A stretch of 64,000 bases of DNA from Pteria penguin (lineage: Eukaryota > Mollusca > Bivalvia > Pterioida > Pteriidae), in the NCBI GenBank assembly GCA_035048485.1, contig CM068592.1:34472501-34536500 (forward strand), in the 5' to 3' direction. Shown one piece after another: positions 1-12,390 of this stretch (position 1 is the stretch's first letter; each line of letters opens with the position of its first letter). The notes under the pieces were generated by a model. It did not search any database. It was not told the origin of the DNA and worked only from the letters and a program-made list of their open reading frames with translations. A program made the translations under genes and the position numbers.

Positions 1-244
1 TTCCTCACCTCTCGATCAGGGACATTCTGTAGACACTAGGAAGGATCAAAGTTCTGTAAAAGAGTCGAATCGAGAGGACCGAGGAAGTAGTAGTGAAAGT
101 TCAACAAGTTCAGGTAGTTTAGACTCTCAAAAAGGCACTGTAATACTACGCTGTAAAAATCCACCACCTAAAAAGCCCAAACCACCCCCTCCTGAGCGTA
201 AATCTAGCTTATCCCATATGCCAAAGAATGAAGATTCAAAGTGA
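1..244 (+). CDS. 3'-terminal coding exon of an unrecognised gene (partial)
   Basis: One frame is open from base 2 to a TGA at 242-244, giving about 80 C-terminal residues with no start, so the gene begins outside the window. The protein is hydrophilic and probably disordered: a Ser/Glu/Arg-rich stretch (many SS and SES runs), then a basic proline-rich segment (PPPKKPKPPPP, a possible SH3-binding ligand), then a Ser/Lys-rich tail ending NEDSK. Composition and GC content differ sharply from the AT-rich sequence that follows, as expected at a coding-to-3'UTR transition. No enzymatic domain is visible and I do not recognise the family; tails like this occur in scaffold and cytoskeletal adaptor proteins, but that is only analogy. 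It is unrelated to the cysteine-rich genes downstream. Confidence 0.7.
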   Translation, partial: SSPLDQGHSVDTRKDQSSVKESNREDRGSSSESSTSSGSLDSQKGTVILRCKNPPPKKPKPPPPERKSSLSHMPKNEDSK

Positions 245-3200
245 AGAATGATTGTGTTTCTGCTGACGTTTAAATCTTTTTGTGAAGAAGGATCTCTTCA
301 TGTGAGCAAGTAACAAAAGAACAACTATCAATCTTCATGTTTAATTTTCATACATTTTCAGTTATCATTATGAACTGCTTGTGTCACTGTTACTTTGTCT
401 CTAATATTCTTCTTATTGTTGTCCTCTCTTACAAGGCAAATAATATCTTCACTCATTTTAACCAAATAATTAATTGCAAATTATCTGAAATGAAAAAGTG
501 ATTTTTGTTTTATTTATTTGATGTACTGGTATTCTGAATGATAAAAAATGAATATGGTATGTTGATTTGTTTTAGAAAAAATTGTAATATTGAACATGGT
601 TCGTGTTGGTTACATTGAAAAGTAAGCTTTTCTGCCTTCTTTACCTGAAATTCATATGAATAGAGTTAGATATCAATTTGAAAATAACAGTATTTCTGTG
701 TAAGTAATGTAAAACATGTGGACATCTAGTAAACTATAAAACATTACATAAATAGCTATAAAGCACATCTTTTTCTACAATTCTTTTCATGATTGTTTTC
801 TTCAAACTGAATTCACTTACATAATGTATGGCACTATCTGCGTGACAGGACAGATTTACTGTACTGAGTTTTTGAAAAGTGTAAACGTTTTTCTAATGAT
901 GTGCATTCATAAGGTATACAATTATCTTTCCAACAAGTAAATTTTCTAAAAGGTTGTTTCTTTGTTTTAGAGCAGAACTATGTGGCAGAGTATGGACATT
1001 TAGTTTGAAATATGAATGTAGCTCAACAAATAGACTAGAATTACTGTCTCATGTTGTAATGTGTTGTTTATCATACGTTTTTTCTGTTTTATGAACGAAT
1101 GTGCATTCAGTCTGAAAAATGACATTAAAATTTGGGAAGGATCAATGTTAAAGAGTATATTGGATACTGATCATTAAATGGAACATTTCACTGTCACTAT
1201 TGTCTTGTAGTTTGAGCTTTCACAACAACACTTCAAAGGTTGATGGATACAAACCAACAAAAGAGTATTCACTAGATGTGTTCACTTTCAGATTTGGCAG
1301 CATGCTGCTGTGGGAAGTGCATATTAGAATTACAATACTGCAGTTATATATGGTGATAAGGCCTATTTTTCAAAACATTGATATAACGCTCCTTGAAACA
1401 TTATTAAAAAAGGACTAACCCAATTTTATAATACATGTAACAGTAGGGACTGAAAATTGATGAAAGTGAAAAGAAATCTAAGTAAATCATCTAGATGTAT
1501 TCCACCTTTTCTGTAACTGGTACTTTACCAAATATCATTTGTAGAACAGTTCATGTGGAGAAAAAGGAGAGATTTAGTGCACATAAATTTCATTAGGTTT
1601 CAATGTATGAATCTTCAATCAGTACATAGTACTTCTATTGCGTTAGAAGTGTTTTGTTAGATAACATTAGGGCTTTGTATATGAAACACTGGTGCTCCTG
1701 CTTTTTTTTTAAAAAAAGGGTTGTGAAAAAATGTGCAATGATTTATGTCGTATTAGTGTGTAACCATTTCATATGTGATTGGCTGGAAGTGTTCAGAGGT
1801 ATCACACGCAAATTTACCTCAAAACTAAAATTATATTCAATTTGCAACTTTTGCAACCACTGTGAAAAAATGACTTTGGAATTCATTATATCTGATTTGC
1901 ATATCTAAACACAATGTGCAAATATGTTATTACTACAATTTCAAATTATGCATGTAGTTAAATTCAATCTACTGATGTCAGTTTTGTAAAATTAACATTG
2001 AATTAATCAAAATTAAGATATGAAAGACGAAAAAAAGGGGTTAGAAACAAAAGTCCCAAAGTTAGCCCTAGATTGATGTAGGCATCTAAAATAATGAAAG
2101 GTCAGTAGCGAAATCCCTTAAGATTCTGGGGTCTTTGTTTCATATCCGATGATTAAGATATGTGAAATTAATGTGTCCAATATTCCTACAAAGGTTTTCT
2201 ACATGTTTATACCAAGTTATTGTTTTGTATTAAGCAGTTATTTGATGTGTTTAATGCTAATTGTAGAGAAGGAATGTGTCATGAATGAAATGTTAAACGT
2301 TTACATTATCATAATTTGAATATTGTATATTTACAAGTCTTCGAATATAAATTATTTATGATGGAAAATGAATTGTTTGGAAAACTTTAATCTTTGATTT
2401 CTTATTATTTGTTCCTGTAGGATAAGGTCCTTACTAAATGTATGTGGATTCTGTACGGAGTGAATGGAAGTATTCCGCAAGCATCCATTGGGGTTTATAT
2501 GACAAACCTAAAGGGAAATGTTACGGGATCTTTACCGGCTTCCAATGGAAAATATGAACTATGCAAATTTTGTTTTCACGAAACTGGTTCTTTAGTTTAG
2601 ACTGTCTATCCAATTGTATGTCCATCTTGCCAGATAGTTTGGTTAATGTCTGTTTACTTGCTTGCAGTGCTATAACAGAATGAAGTTTTGTCTTTCAGTA
2701 CTTTAGAAGGCAGCTTAACAGGCCTGGGTTCGTGGTTTCGTTGACAAACAATGATAATCTTATCTTTCTAGACTTTAAAAGTAACTGATTTCATGTATTG
2801 TGCATATGGTTTGTTGAATAAGAGCAACAGGTACCTGATAAGAAGCTTACAATGAGAAATGCATTGATGGAGCATTAGAGCATGCACTTCTGTCAGTTGT
2901 ATCATTACTGAATTGGTCATTGCCAGGTTTCATTTCTATTTACAACAAAATCTTAGATTTAAACGATTGTTTGTCCACAAACACATAATGTGAACGAAAT
3001 TCATAAGATTTATTCAAACAAAAGGATATACAATTATATGTAATTGATAATAAATAGCTTTGACGGACTTCTTCAGAAATAATGTAAAGATTTTAATGAA
3101 ATTTGGTAGGTAAGAAGTACTTCTGGCGCCCTACAAAAGTTGCTTTTTACGACCAGATCTGTCATGGAGTGGATCCAGGGCAGGGCATCATATGTCAAAG

Positions 3201-3386
3201 ATGATACTTTCCTTTGAAAAACTTCAGAACACCTGCATAGATCATCAAATGAAATGCAACAAAGTGATCAAGAAGCGTGTCTTAGAATGATTGATGTGTT
3301 TTGTTCTATTTTGAGATCTATGGATGAGGTAATGAGGATGTTTACCCCAATCAAATATATCTTGTTTCTTTCTTGTCTTAGTCACA
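245..3386. other. AT-rich non-coding stretch, probably beginning with the 3' UTR of the upstream gene
   Basis: No convincing coding sequence is present; the short ORFs here lack biased composition or recognisable motifs. The first part is presumably the 3' UTR of the terminal exon ending at 244. A possible polyadenylation hexamer AATAAA lies near 3046, but the true end cannot be placed without transcripts. Confidence 0.5.
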
Positions 3387-3526
3387 TCAAGATGATATCA
3401 ACTATATGGCGACGGCTTCAGCTTGATGATATCACCTATATGGCGACGGCTTCTGCTTGATGATATCACCTATATGGCGACGGCGTCTGTCTGATATCGC
3501 CTATATATGGCGACGGCTCCTGCTTG
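3387..3526. repeat. 34-bp minisatellite, about 4 units
   Basis: Four successive units share the core CTATATGGCGACGGC preceded by TTGATGATATCAC. The units are nearly identical and contiguous, with no unique spacers, so this is a tandem duplication, not a CRISPR-like array. Confidence 0.85.
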
Positions 3527-4114
3527 ATGTTGTAAAAAGAAATTTACACCGAAGTGTGTAGAGTCTATTCTGTACATTATCTTTACTGTACATTATGTTT
3601 TATTTCACGCAGTGGTGGATCCAGGATTTCCGAAAAGGGGGGGGGGCACATGTGTATTAGCCAAACTACTCAGCCATTTTGGCGCCAAATCTTGAGTTGA
3701 CTGGTAAATATGCAGCGAAAGGGAAAGGGGTTGGGGGCTCTAAATCGGTCACTGTCATGGTAAAGTGTCTATGTACTGAAAAAAGAAATTTATATTACCT
3801 GTAAAAGATACAAACTTCATATACATTAATATACTTTCATTTCATATTTTCTAAGATATTGAAGTGACGGAAGAAGGCAATAAACAGTAACGCATGATAT
3901 ATATGTATAAAAATAAAGGAATTTTGTAGAAATGCACAGGTGATGGAGTTCTTTTGAAACCAGGTGTTGGTGTCAGTACTGGCGATAAATAAAACGTAAA
4001 ATTGGGGTTTACTGCTGGAATTTATTTAAGAAGGGCTTTCGGTCATTAATAAAATTAGACGGATACAATTTCGTTTTTCTAACCTACCGTAGTCAAACCA
4101 TAGCCCCTTCTCCA
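3527..4114. other. Non-coding, contains a dispersed-repeat-like block
   Basis: No gene is seen. Around 3610-3740 a G-rich stretch (GGTGGATCCAGGATTTCC followed by a G run) resembles the edge of a dispersed repeat, but no terminal repeats could be defined. The rest is plain AT-rich sequence. Confidence 0.4.
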
Positions 4115-4285
4115 AATACCTTATCGGCAGTAGTGATAGCTTAAACCATGCACCCATAATAATACTATATCTACTGTACTGATAAATTAACCGTAGAGTC
4201 ATAAAATGCCATATCGGCGGTACTGATAAACTTAAGAGTAGAACCACAAAAACGATATCCGCTGTACTAGTAAGCTGAACGATAA
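4115..4285. repeat. Degenerate 40-50-bp tandem repeat, about 4 units
   Basis: Variants of a unit around TATCGGCNGTACTGATAA recur four times at 40-50-bp spacing (for example near 4118, 4168, 4210 and 4256). The units are much more diverged than the 51-bp array that follows. Confidence 0.55.
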
Positions 4286-4385
4286 ATCTGTAAATTATAA
4301 TAATCATCTTCGAAATCTACTGTCTGATGGTATTTATCCTCAACAGAAACTACCATCAGGATGATCTCAGGAAGAATAAAAGAAA

Positions 4386-4905
4386 CCTCCGATGTCGACA
4401 CGACAGCAAAGACCGTGCTCAACTGTAAGACATAAACCTCAGATGTCGACACGACAGCAATGACCGTGCTCAACGGTAAGACATAAACCTCAGATGTCGA
4501 CACGACAGCAATGACCGTGCTCAACTGTAAGACATAAACCTCAGATGTCGACACGACAGCAATGGCCATGCTCAACTGTAAGACATAAACCATAGATGTC
4601 GACACGACAGCAATGACCGTGCTCAACTGTAAGACATAAACCTCAGATGTCGACACGACAGCAATGACCGTGCTCAACTGTAATACATAAACCTCAGATG
4701 TCGACACGACAGCAATGACCGTGCTCAACTGTAAGACATAAACCATAGATGTCGACACGACAGCAATGACCGTGCTCAACTGTAAGACCTAAACCACAGA
4801 TGTCGACACGACAGCAATGACCGTGCTCAACTGTAAGACATAAACCTCAGATGTCGACACGACAGCAATGACCGTGCTCAACTGTAAGACAAAAACCACA
4901 GATGC
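4386..4905. repeat. 51-bp minisatellite, 10 units
   Basis: The motif ATGTCGACACGACAGCAA starts at 4392, 4443, 4494 and so on, ten times at exactly 51-bp spacing, with few substitutions between units. As 51 is a multiple of three, the minus strand stays open for about 170 codons (a 17-residue unit containing AVVSTSEVYVLQL). That ORF is best explained by the repeat period and is not called as a gene. Confidence 0.95.
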
Positions 4906-6074
4906 AAACAAATCAAAGAATATAATATAGATATATAAAATGGAGAACGCCAACGTGGCATAGTCACTAGATAGACAATCATTTCATGCTTTTATCTCAA
5001 TAGAATAAAGCAAATAAATCACTTCATGTCTTGGCTTTATTACCAAAATTAGATTACAGACTATGCACAAGTTGAATAGTGCAATCATTTTTCAATTGGT
5101 GATCACTATTTCTCAATCATTGATCGATATATTTTCCGATGTTCGATGATCACCTTTAAAATACAATTCAATAGTCAATATTGAAAAAATACAATCAATA
5201 CTATGCTCTAGGACGACTATCAATAATGTTGATATGCAATAAATAAATAAATAAATAAATAAATCAATCAATCTATCAATCTTCTGCTATTGGTTACAAA
5301 GTCTGGAAGAAACAGGATCTGCGGCGGGGCTTTGTAGTAATATACTGCCATATGATTTCTTGGTATATCCCCAGGTGGTATCAAGAAAGCATCCGCCATT
5401 GTGGGACATTTTGCAACCATGGCCGAATTGCCCCAAACACTATCAATCTTTGGGAATAATCAACTTCATCTTCAGAAATTTAATACACAGTACCTTGCAA
5501 AGTGTTTAAGAAAATGAAATTGCCTTTAGATGTGAGATGTATCTCATCACTATAGCACTTTTAGAGTACTTAAGTCAGGATAACGAATTGAAGCTCCACC
5601 CTTAAAATGTATAAATGTGGATAAAGAACTATTAATGTCTTCTTGCTCACTCATCAGCCACATTTGACATCATGTGCCTCCAGTATAAACGTTGCAAAAT
5701 TTTAGACCATTATATTTTTTTATCCAGCATTAATTGATTCAACATCATGATTGATGACTGCACAGTGCATTAAAGGCACCTAAGAGTATTCAGTCCTAAA
5801 GTAGTGGCATCACATTGAATAACTAGTTCACTAGGGGATTGTAAAGTATTGAGAAGTTGTGTAAGCCGAGATGCAACTTGTTCCCATTAAAGAACATTAT
5901 AACTTAAACCAAGCAGTTGCACCCCGAACTGAAAGAGTCCCGCATGTTGACCATGAAAACTGGTTAATGCCTCTTCATAAACCCTCTTTATGATAGATCA
6001 TCCGATTATTTAGACAATAATATTATCAGCTGAAAGCATATCATACTGTTAGTCCAGTAAAAAGTGCTTACATA
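4906..6074. other. Non-coding, with an (AAAT)n/(CAAT)n microsatellite
   Basis: No gene is seen. A microsatellite of AAAT units passing into CAAT units lies at about 5237-5280. Around 5060-5230 the sequence is rich in short self-complementary ATTGA/TCAAT elements without forming a clear hairpin. Confidence 0.5.
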
Positions 6075-7480
6075 CAAATTCATTCAAATACGAATATATA
6101 ATTCAAAAGCTTTAGATTTCCAACGATCTTTAGTTTTCAATTCCTATTCAGAAAAATCTTTCAAATACATGCGTGTTGTAGCACCTATTCCAAAAGAGTG
6201 CGACGTAAATGTATGTGAATCGATTCATTTTAAATGTAACGCTTTCTTTAAAATGTAATTAAATTGATAAGTGGTTAGGGGCTTCCCATTTAAATAGTAG
6301 AAAAATGGACCACGAATATTTGGTTTTGAAGCCAAGTATCTTGACAAATGAGAAAAAAGACCCACCGTTTATAGGAGTAATTATTTTCTTGATTCGAAAC
6401 CAGTTTGAATTGGTCATTTTTTGATTGCCTTATCATTAATATTATGCTGGTATTCCTGCTATCTTATTAATATTGACGACCAGAACACGCGACGCAGCAT
6501 TTTTGGATGATATAGTAGTTTCACCAACACGAAAAAGGGCAAAAACGAAATTGAAAAAAGTAAGGCTTCGTATGAACCAAAACACATTAAAGGTTAGACG
6601 GATATCATAGCATTAGTAAAGGTAATGGGATAGGACTACAGAAGTCCTTGGCGGGCTTAGTTCTGTTTAATCCATCTAACATCCCTTTCACAATTAAAGC
6701 CTTTGAGTAATCATGCAGACCTTCCAGTCTTAGATGAGAACTTAAACCATGCAAGTAACATTTTGCCCAAGATGATCCCAGAGGCAGAATGGATGCAATG
6801 TAATTGATAAAGACGTCAACAGGAGGAGGCCATAAATCAAGGAGGTTGCTCTTGGATCAAAATTAAATAAACAAGTCTACGCCTCTGTAGTAGAGCAGCA
6901 TTTGATGAGACAGAGGATTTGAATGGATGGTTAAACTCTGATTTCAGAAAATTTGGTAATGTAATGAGAGCTTGTGCTGGATTGGAGTCCGCGTGCGGTG
7001 TCTCTTGACTGAAACAATCCCAATAAAAAGATAATACATTCCAAAAACCAGGGATGTAAGCGGCGCTAACCTGGATATTATTGTCAGTGCGTAGCAGGAC
7101 CAAAGATCGAATTACAGTCATGGCTCTATTAACTTTTCTTGTTTTATTGTTAAGTATGAACACGATGACTAAATTGTTTGTATTCAAAATAATTTTCTTA
7201 ACCTTGAGCCTATCTGCCTAATTCCAAATTCCCATGACAATAGGAACCAGATCAAGGAATGTAATATCCTTTTTGACAGATTCGTTCCTTTCAGAAAGCA
7301 TCTCCGAGTAAGCGCAGAGACCTTCAAAATATACTCTAAGTGTGCCCTAACTCTAAATATACTTTAAGTAAATGATACGACATTTTTACCGCAATAGTAG
7401 CATTGTACATACAACGATTAAAAGCACGTGCGCCAGGCAATACTTTGCTGAAAAAGAGTCGCTTAGTGATTGAAGGTCTT
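6075..7480 (-). mobile_element. DIRS-like retrotransposon relic (RT connection, RNase H, tyrosine recombinase)
   Basis: Reading the minus strand from about 7470 downward, fragments in broken frames follow the order of a DIRS-type element. First comes PGARAFNRCMYNATIAVK (the segment after the RT palm), then an RNase H-like stretch at 7250-6990 containing DLVPIVMGIWN, NNLVIVFILNNKT and SAAYIPGFWN. A tyrosine-recombinase core-binding segment follows at about 6800-6600, and the catalytic domain at 6545-6075 (ALFRVGETT, then HSFGIG, then RWKSKAFELYIR). The family has HSFRIG at the second motif; here the Arg is Gly. Several stops and frameshifts show it is dead. A second copy of the same family lies at 30275-30990 in the opposite orientation. 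Family knowledge is from memory; a profile search of these fragments would confirm it. Confidence 0.8.
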
Positions 7481-7842
7481 TTAACACAACCCTTTTTTTA
7501 CCTAACAGTGTATGCAAAACATGCATAATTCTTTAACTTTGGCGTCTGGAAAATAAATGTATTGACCGACAGTAATTATATCCAGACCTGAGAAAGGTAA
7601 ATGGGTAGAAGGCCCCTCAGTCAGAACAAAAGGAGTGGAAACTATCAGTTAAATTCTGACTAGCATTTGAGTCCTAACTTCTCATGAAGAAGAAGTCATC
7701 AAAGTAATGTAGTATTTTGTAATCCCAAGAGAACCGAATGCAAAACGGTGGAAAACTTTTCAAATATAGAACACGCAATAGAGCAGCCAAAAGGTACACA
7801 TTTATCGATTTAAGAATTACATCCCAATATATATACAAAAGA

Positions 7843-7844
<2 letters not shown>

Positions 7845-7913
<69 letters not shown>
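7845..7913. repeat. (AT)n microsatellite
   Basis: About 34 uninterrupted TA dinucleotides lie just before the left edge of duplicated segment copy 1. The ORF covering it is an artefact of the repeat. Confidence 0.95.
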
Positions 7914-7917
<4 letters not shown>

Positions 7918-8689
7918 CAGGTAATATAAATTCAGTTTTCATATGGAAGTCATGCATTTCCTTTCACCAAACAAGAAATGACAAAATACCTATAAAACCA
8001 TGTATAATTATGCTAGATATAGTTTGTCACAGCTTGGTGAAAATATAATAGGTCTACATGGTACATGTGCATTAAAGATATGAGATGACATGGAAAAAAA
8101 TTACTCAATTTCGATTCAATTTATTCTCTTGATCTTACTTTACTAATACTGACGAATAAATTAAAGAAATAATCACTTTATGGCACATAAGATATGATTA
8201 ATAAGTCTCACACGTCTAATATAAAAGTTGAACGCATTTACAGTAAATGTGTATTCGTTACAATATGTGGTTATTTCAATTAAGTTGAAAAATAATGGCT
8301 TCAAACCAACAGGAAAATCTAGATTAATCTTTTGAAACGAACTTTGATGACAACAGAGAGAACACTAAACGGAAACCCAAAGAAGACCATGTACTCAGCT
8401 GTTTAACAAAGGCCGTTAATGGTGTAGAATAAGCACATAAAATGACATCAGAACAATGTTCGATTGTCAATTGAAATTATAATCGTCACCTAACTGGTTT
8501 GGCTTTTCGATGTGTTCATCTTCCAATTCCCCACGATAGCAATACAATTAAAGAACACATATCTTTATGAATAAGTCTCCGTATTGAGAACAAGGGGTCT
8601 GCTAATTAAATGTTTATATTAAAAGTATAAATTGAAAAATTAATATGAGCTGAAAGTGCTCTGTCTATTTGAAAGCAAGTTAAACTTAA

Positions 8690-9042
8690 TTTCGAAATAA
8701 CGAATTCTTAAATTCATATATTCGGTTTTATAAAATTTGTTATGACGCATTGTCATCAAATTTGTGATAACAAATTTCATAAAATGTGAGAACAAATAAA
8801 ACGCGTTATTTCGAATTTAATTTGTTAAACCGAATTTCAATATCTGTTATAACGAATTCAACAAATTAGTTATAACAGATTTAAGTCGTTATAACGGATT
8901 CCTCAGATTTGTTATAACAGATTTATTACGTTATAACGAATTCCTTAAATTTGTTAAAACGAATTTAATCCGTTTTATCAAATTCAAGAATTCGTTATAT
9001 CAAATTCAAGAATTCGTTATATCAAATTCAAAAATATTTTTG
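8690..9042. repeat. Cluster of self-complementary GTTATAACGAATTC-type repeats
   Basis: Variants of GTTATAACGAATTC and its complement occur about ten to twelve times in either orientation, many around GAATTC or TTATAA centres. The whole block could fold on itself. It is present only in duplicated copy 1: copies 2 and 3 have unrelated sequence between the flanking GAAAGCAAG and GGAAAATTAA landmarks. No coding potential. Confidence 0.75.
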
Positions 9043-9194
9043 ATATGTCCTAAATGGGCTAGCGTAGGAAAATTAAAAGTCTACCCAATATCCTTATTTG
9101 CACATATCACAAATCACAGTACGAAATTTCCTTATGCAGATGCATCGTGTTGAATGTTTGATGTCATAATGGTATAAAAGCACACAGTTCATAT

Positions 9195-9440
9195 TGGACT
9201 CGGTGTGACTATATACTTGAGTAGTTCAGTTAAGCCTGACTGAAACTGCGGTAAGACTCAGTGTGACTATAGGCTTAATTAGTTTGGTTAAGACTGACTG
9301 AAACTGCGGTAAGACTCGGTGTGACTATAGACTTAATTAGATTGGTTAAGACTGACTGAAACTGTGGTAAGACTCAGTGTGACTATAGACTTGAGTAGTT
9401 TGGTTAAGACTGACTAAAACCGTTTTTCCAATATTACAGT
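9195..9440. repeat. 58-bp minisatellite, about 4 units (copy 1)
   Basis: The unit contains CTCGGTGTGACTATAGACTT, then AGTTTGGTTAAGACTGACTG, and repeats at about 58 bp. The same array occurs in the other two duplicated segments with 4-5 units, so it predates the duplications. Confidence 0.9.
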
Positions 9441-9587
9441 TACAGAGTGTTTTACCAAAAATATATATTATATTAAATGTATAAACTAAATGAAGCATCT
9501 GCGTATTTCGAAAATCGATGTCTCCTCACACGATATCTGAAATATTTAAATGAAGGGGAAATCCTTTACCAAACTGACCTAAAAGTA

Positions 9588-10335
9588 AGAGCCATAGAAC
9601 CAGCCTAAGAACAGATCTGTGTTAGAGCCAAAGAACCAGCCTAAGAACAGATCTGTGTAAGAGCCGTAGAACCAGCCTAAGAACAGATCAGTGTTAGAGC
9701 CAAAGAACCAGCCTAAGAACAGATCAGTGTTAGAGCCAAAGAACCAGCCTAAGAACAGATCAGTGTTAGAGCCAAAGAACCAGCCTAAGAACAGATCAGT
9801 GTAAGAGCCATAGAACTAGCCTTAGAAGAGATCAGTGTAAGAGCCATAGAACCAGCCTAAGTACAGATCAGTGTAAGAGCCATAGAACCAGCCTAAGAAC
9901 AGATCATTGTAAGAGCAATAGAACCGCCTAAGAACAGATCTGTGTAAGAGCCATAGAACCGGCCTAAGAACAGATCTGTGTGAGAGCCATAGAACCAGCC
10001 TAAGAACAGATCAGTGTAAGAGCCATAGAACCAGCCTAAGAACAGATCATTGTAAGAGCCATAGAACCGCCTAAGTACAGATCTGTGTAAGAGCCATAGA
10101 ACCGGCATAAGAACAGATCTGTGTGAGAGCCATAGAACCAGCCTAAAAACAGATCAGTGTAAGAGCCATAGAACCAGCCTAAGAACAGATCAGTGTAAGA
10201 GCCATAGAACCAGCCTAAGAACAGATCTGTGTAATAGCCATAGAACCAGCCTAAGTACAGATCTGTGTTAGAGCCATAGAACCAGCCTAAGAACAGATAT
10301 GTGTAAGAGCCAAAGACAGATCTGTGTAAGAGGGA
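9588..10335. repeat. 36-bp minisatellite, about 20 units
   Basis: The unit is GAGCCATAGAACCAGCCTAA followed by GAACAGATCWGTGTAA, with 35-bp variants. Because the period is a multiple of three, part of it stays open on the minus strand with a 12-residue repeat (DLFLGWFYGSYT), which I do not call as a gene. The corresponding site in copy 2 (23545-23580) and copy 3 (33962-34035) holds a single unit, so the array expanded only in copy 1. Confidence 0.95.
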
Positions 10336-10804
10336 AATAGTCTATTATTTTAGAATAATTTACAAAATGTTGTGACAACGAATTTGAGGTATTTATTTAC
10401 ATTTAGTATGAAGCACTTAAAACTGATATCATTCTTTCTGACATATGCTGTACGAAAATACTTAAGCTAATATCAACATCCTCTACTTGGACGTGCAGAC
10501 GATCGCAACAGCTTGGACATAACAAAGGATGTCTCATTTCAAAATTGATCGATACAGCTATTTTAAAGTGAGTAATGTGGCTGTAGCAGACGGTTCGTAG
10601 CGTGTATCACGCAGGGACTTCGCTCAATCAAATTTCTCTTTTAAGGTATTTCGCTTACGAAAATCTTTCAATAAATATTGGAGTTTTTCCTTTTGTTGAA
10701 TTTCTTTATTTGATTATTTTAATTGATATAATGTTACAGTTGTTATACTGACCATTGTCACTTTGGATATGACTGCTGTTATACTAGTTGGCATAATTAT
10801 ATTG

Positions 10805-10955
10805 CAACACATCAGGCGTGACCAGTCAGCTGTGGATGCTTGTTCATCCATGGCATCTTTTCCAACCTCTGGTTCGTTTGGGGATCCGTGATAGAACCGT
10901 GTAGAACAGATGTTTTTGATTGACTACTGTTCGGTATCTTTAGTATTTCACTTGA
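10805..10955 (+). repeat. Dispersed bivalve-type repeat block (GGATGCTTRYTC family)
   Basis: GCGTGACCAGTCAGCTGTGG, then ATGCTTGTTCATCC, and later TGATTGACTACTGTTCGGTA belong to a block also seen at 24062, 34527, 20315, 28865, 41945, 45425 and inside the 3' part of the PLE-type element at 18.84 kb. It probably derives from the 3' end of such an element. The remaining DNA between the 36-bp array and 12390 shows no gene. Confidence 0.6.
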
Positions 10956-12390
10956 GGCCTCTTTGGCATGATTTGTACATAGGTATATCACTTTAATTTT
11001 GCCTGTCATACATTATCATCAAAAAATGAAAAATGAAAAACAAGTAGAAATTAGTGAACCATTAGAATTGAATGTAATAAAAGCCGAAAGGAGAGTAAGC
11101 AAACCCCGTCAATTAATTATTATCAATAGTCGAATCGTCGAATCAGGTGAATATAAGTTGTCAACATAACATTTTAATTGGAGAACCAAACATCTTAAAC
11201 CAAAGGTTAAATAACTAAAAGCAGGGGAGTATCAACATCATAAGATAAAAGAAAACTTAAGATATGAAGTAAAATTATTGCTTTATATAAGTTTATTTTC
11301 TTTAACTTTAAGTTTACTTGGATAGGTGATGCTCAGGTATTTGGCGACTTTAGAACATATAATTGAATTTGGCAATCTATATATCTGTGTGAGAGGCATA
11401 ACAGAAATAATAACCTATTCCCTGTATTTTGACTGAAAAAGTTTTACTTAATTTCCAGGGATAATATTTCAGGCATATTCTTTGTATATTTTGAAATTGG
11501 TTTTGTGTGTAATTTCCTTTGTGTCATTTTGCCTTAGTGCTACACAAATTGTATTATTATTTCGTTATACCAATGTATGTAAGTTTATATAAATATTAAT
11601 TTAATTACCGTAGGTATTGCAAATAAACGTCAATCATGGTAACTGCTGCTTTACGGGGGTTTAATAGGTAAGATTCACATGGATATTCAAGTATCTATAG
11701 GCATCCTCTTTGTAGTACTTTGGAACTTCCGACAGGAACACTTAGACACATATTCATGTCAGTAGACTGAGTAACTTACAGGAAAATTCTGATCTGAAGT
11801 TTGACATGGTGTCTGCGATTGTGATACCTCATGATAAATAATAACTGTCGTCTGATTCTACCATCCTTTCACATACTGCAATGAAAATATACATAGCCAG
11901 TTCACGATACTTCAATGTGCTCCGATGATGGATACCTTGACAATCGTACAATTTCTGAATATTGCATAACGATTGTCGTGAAATGTACATTAACTACATT
12001 TATCTCTTGAAATGAACATTCGAAAATAAGCGAACATTTATAAAATGATAGCAATAATGTAGTATTGCACGGATTTCATTCCTCTTATTGAATATTTCAT
12101 TTTATCATCAAATGTTATCACCTCTTGAGTGTCGTCTGTCGTTAATAAGCAGTCTTTATTTTCATCATCTTCTCAAAAACCATTCCCATCTATACGGTTT
12201 TGATCAAAGATGGAATAATGAAAGTACGCAAGATCCGTAACAAGTTATTTGTTTTATGCCCAAATCGGTTAAGGTATACATTGATAAAACATGCTGTCGA
12301 AATGCATGAAAGGGAAAGGGAAAGACGTCTGCCTTAATTGTAGGGCAGAAGTCACCAAGGAGTTGCACAATAAGAGTTTAATTATTCAAG

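Noticed and set aside
4267..4779. 170-codon minus-strand ORF
   Set aside because: It follows the 51-bp minisatellite period exactly; multiples of three keep a frame open without selection.
9588..10335. CRISPR-like array
   Set aside because: The units are contiguous near-identical 36-bp repeats with no unique spacers, in a eukaryotic genome, and the orthologous sites hold a single unit.
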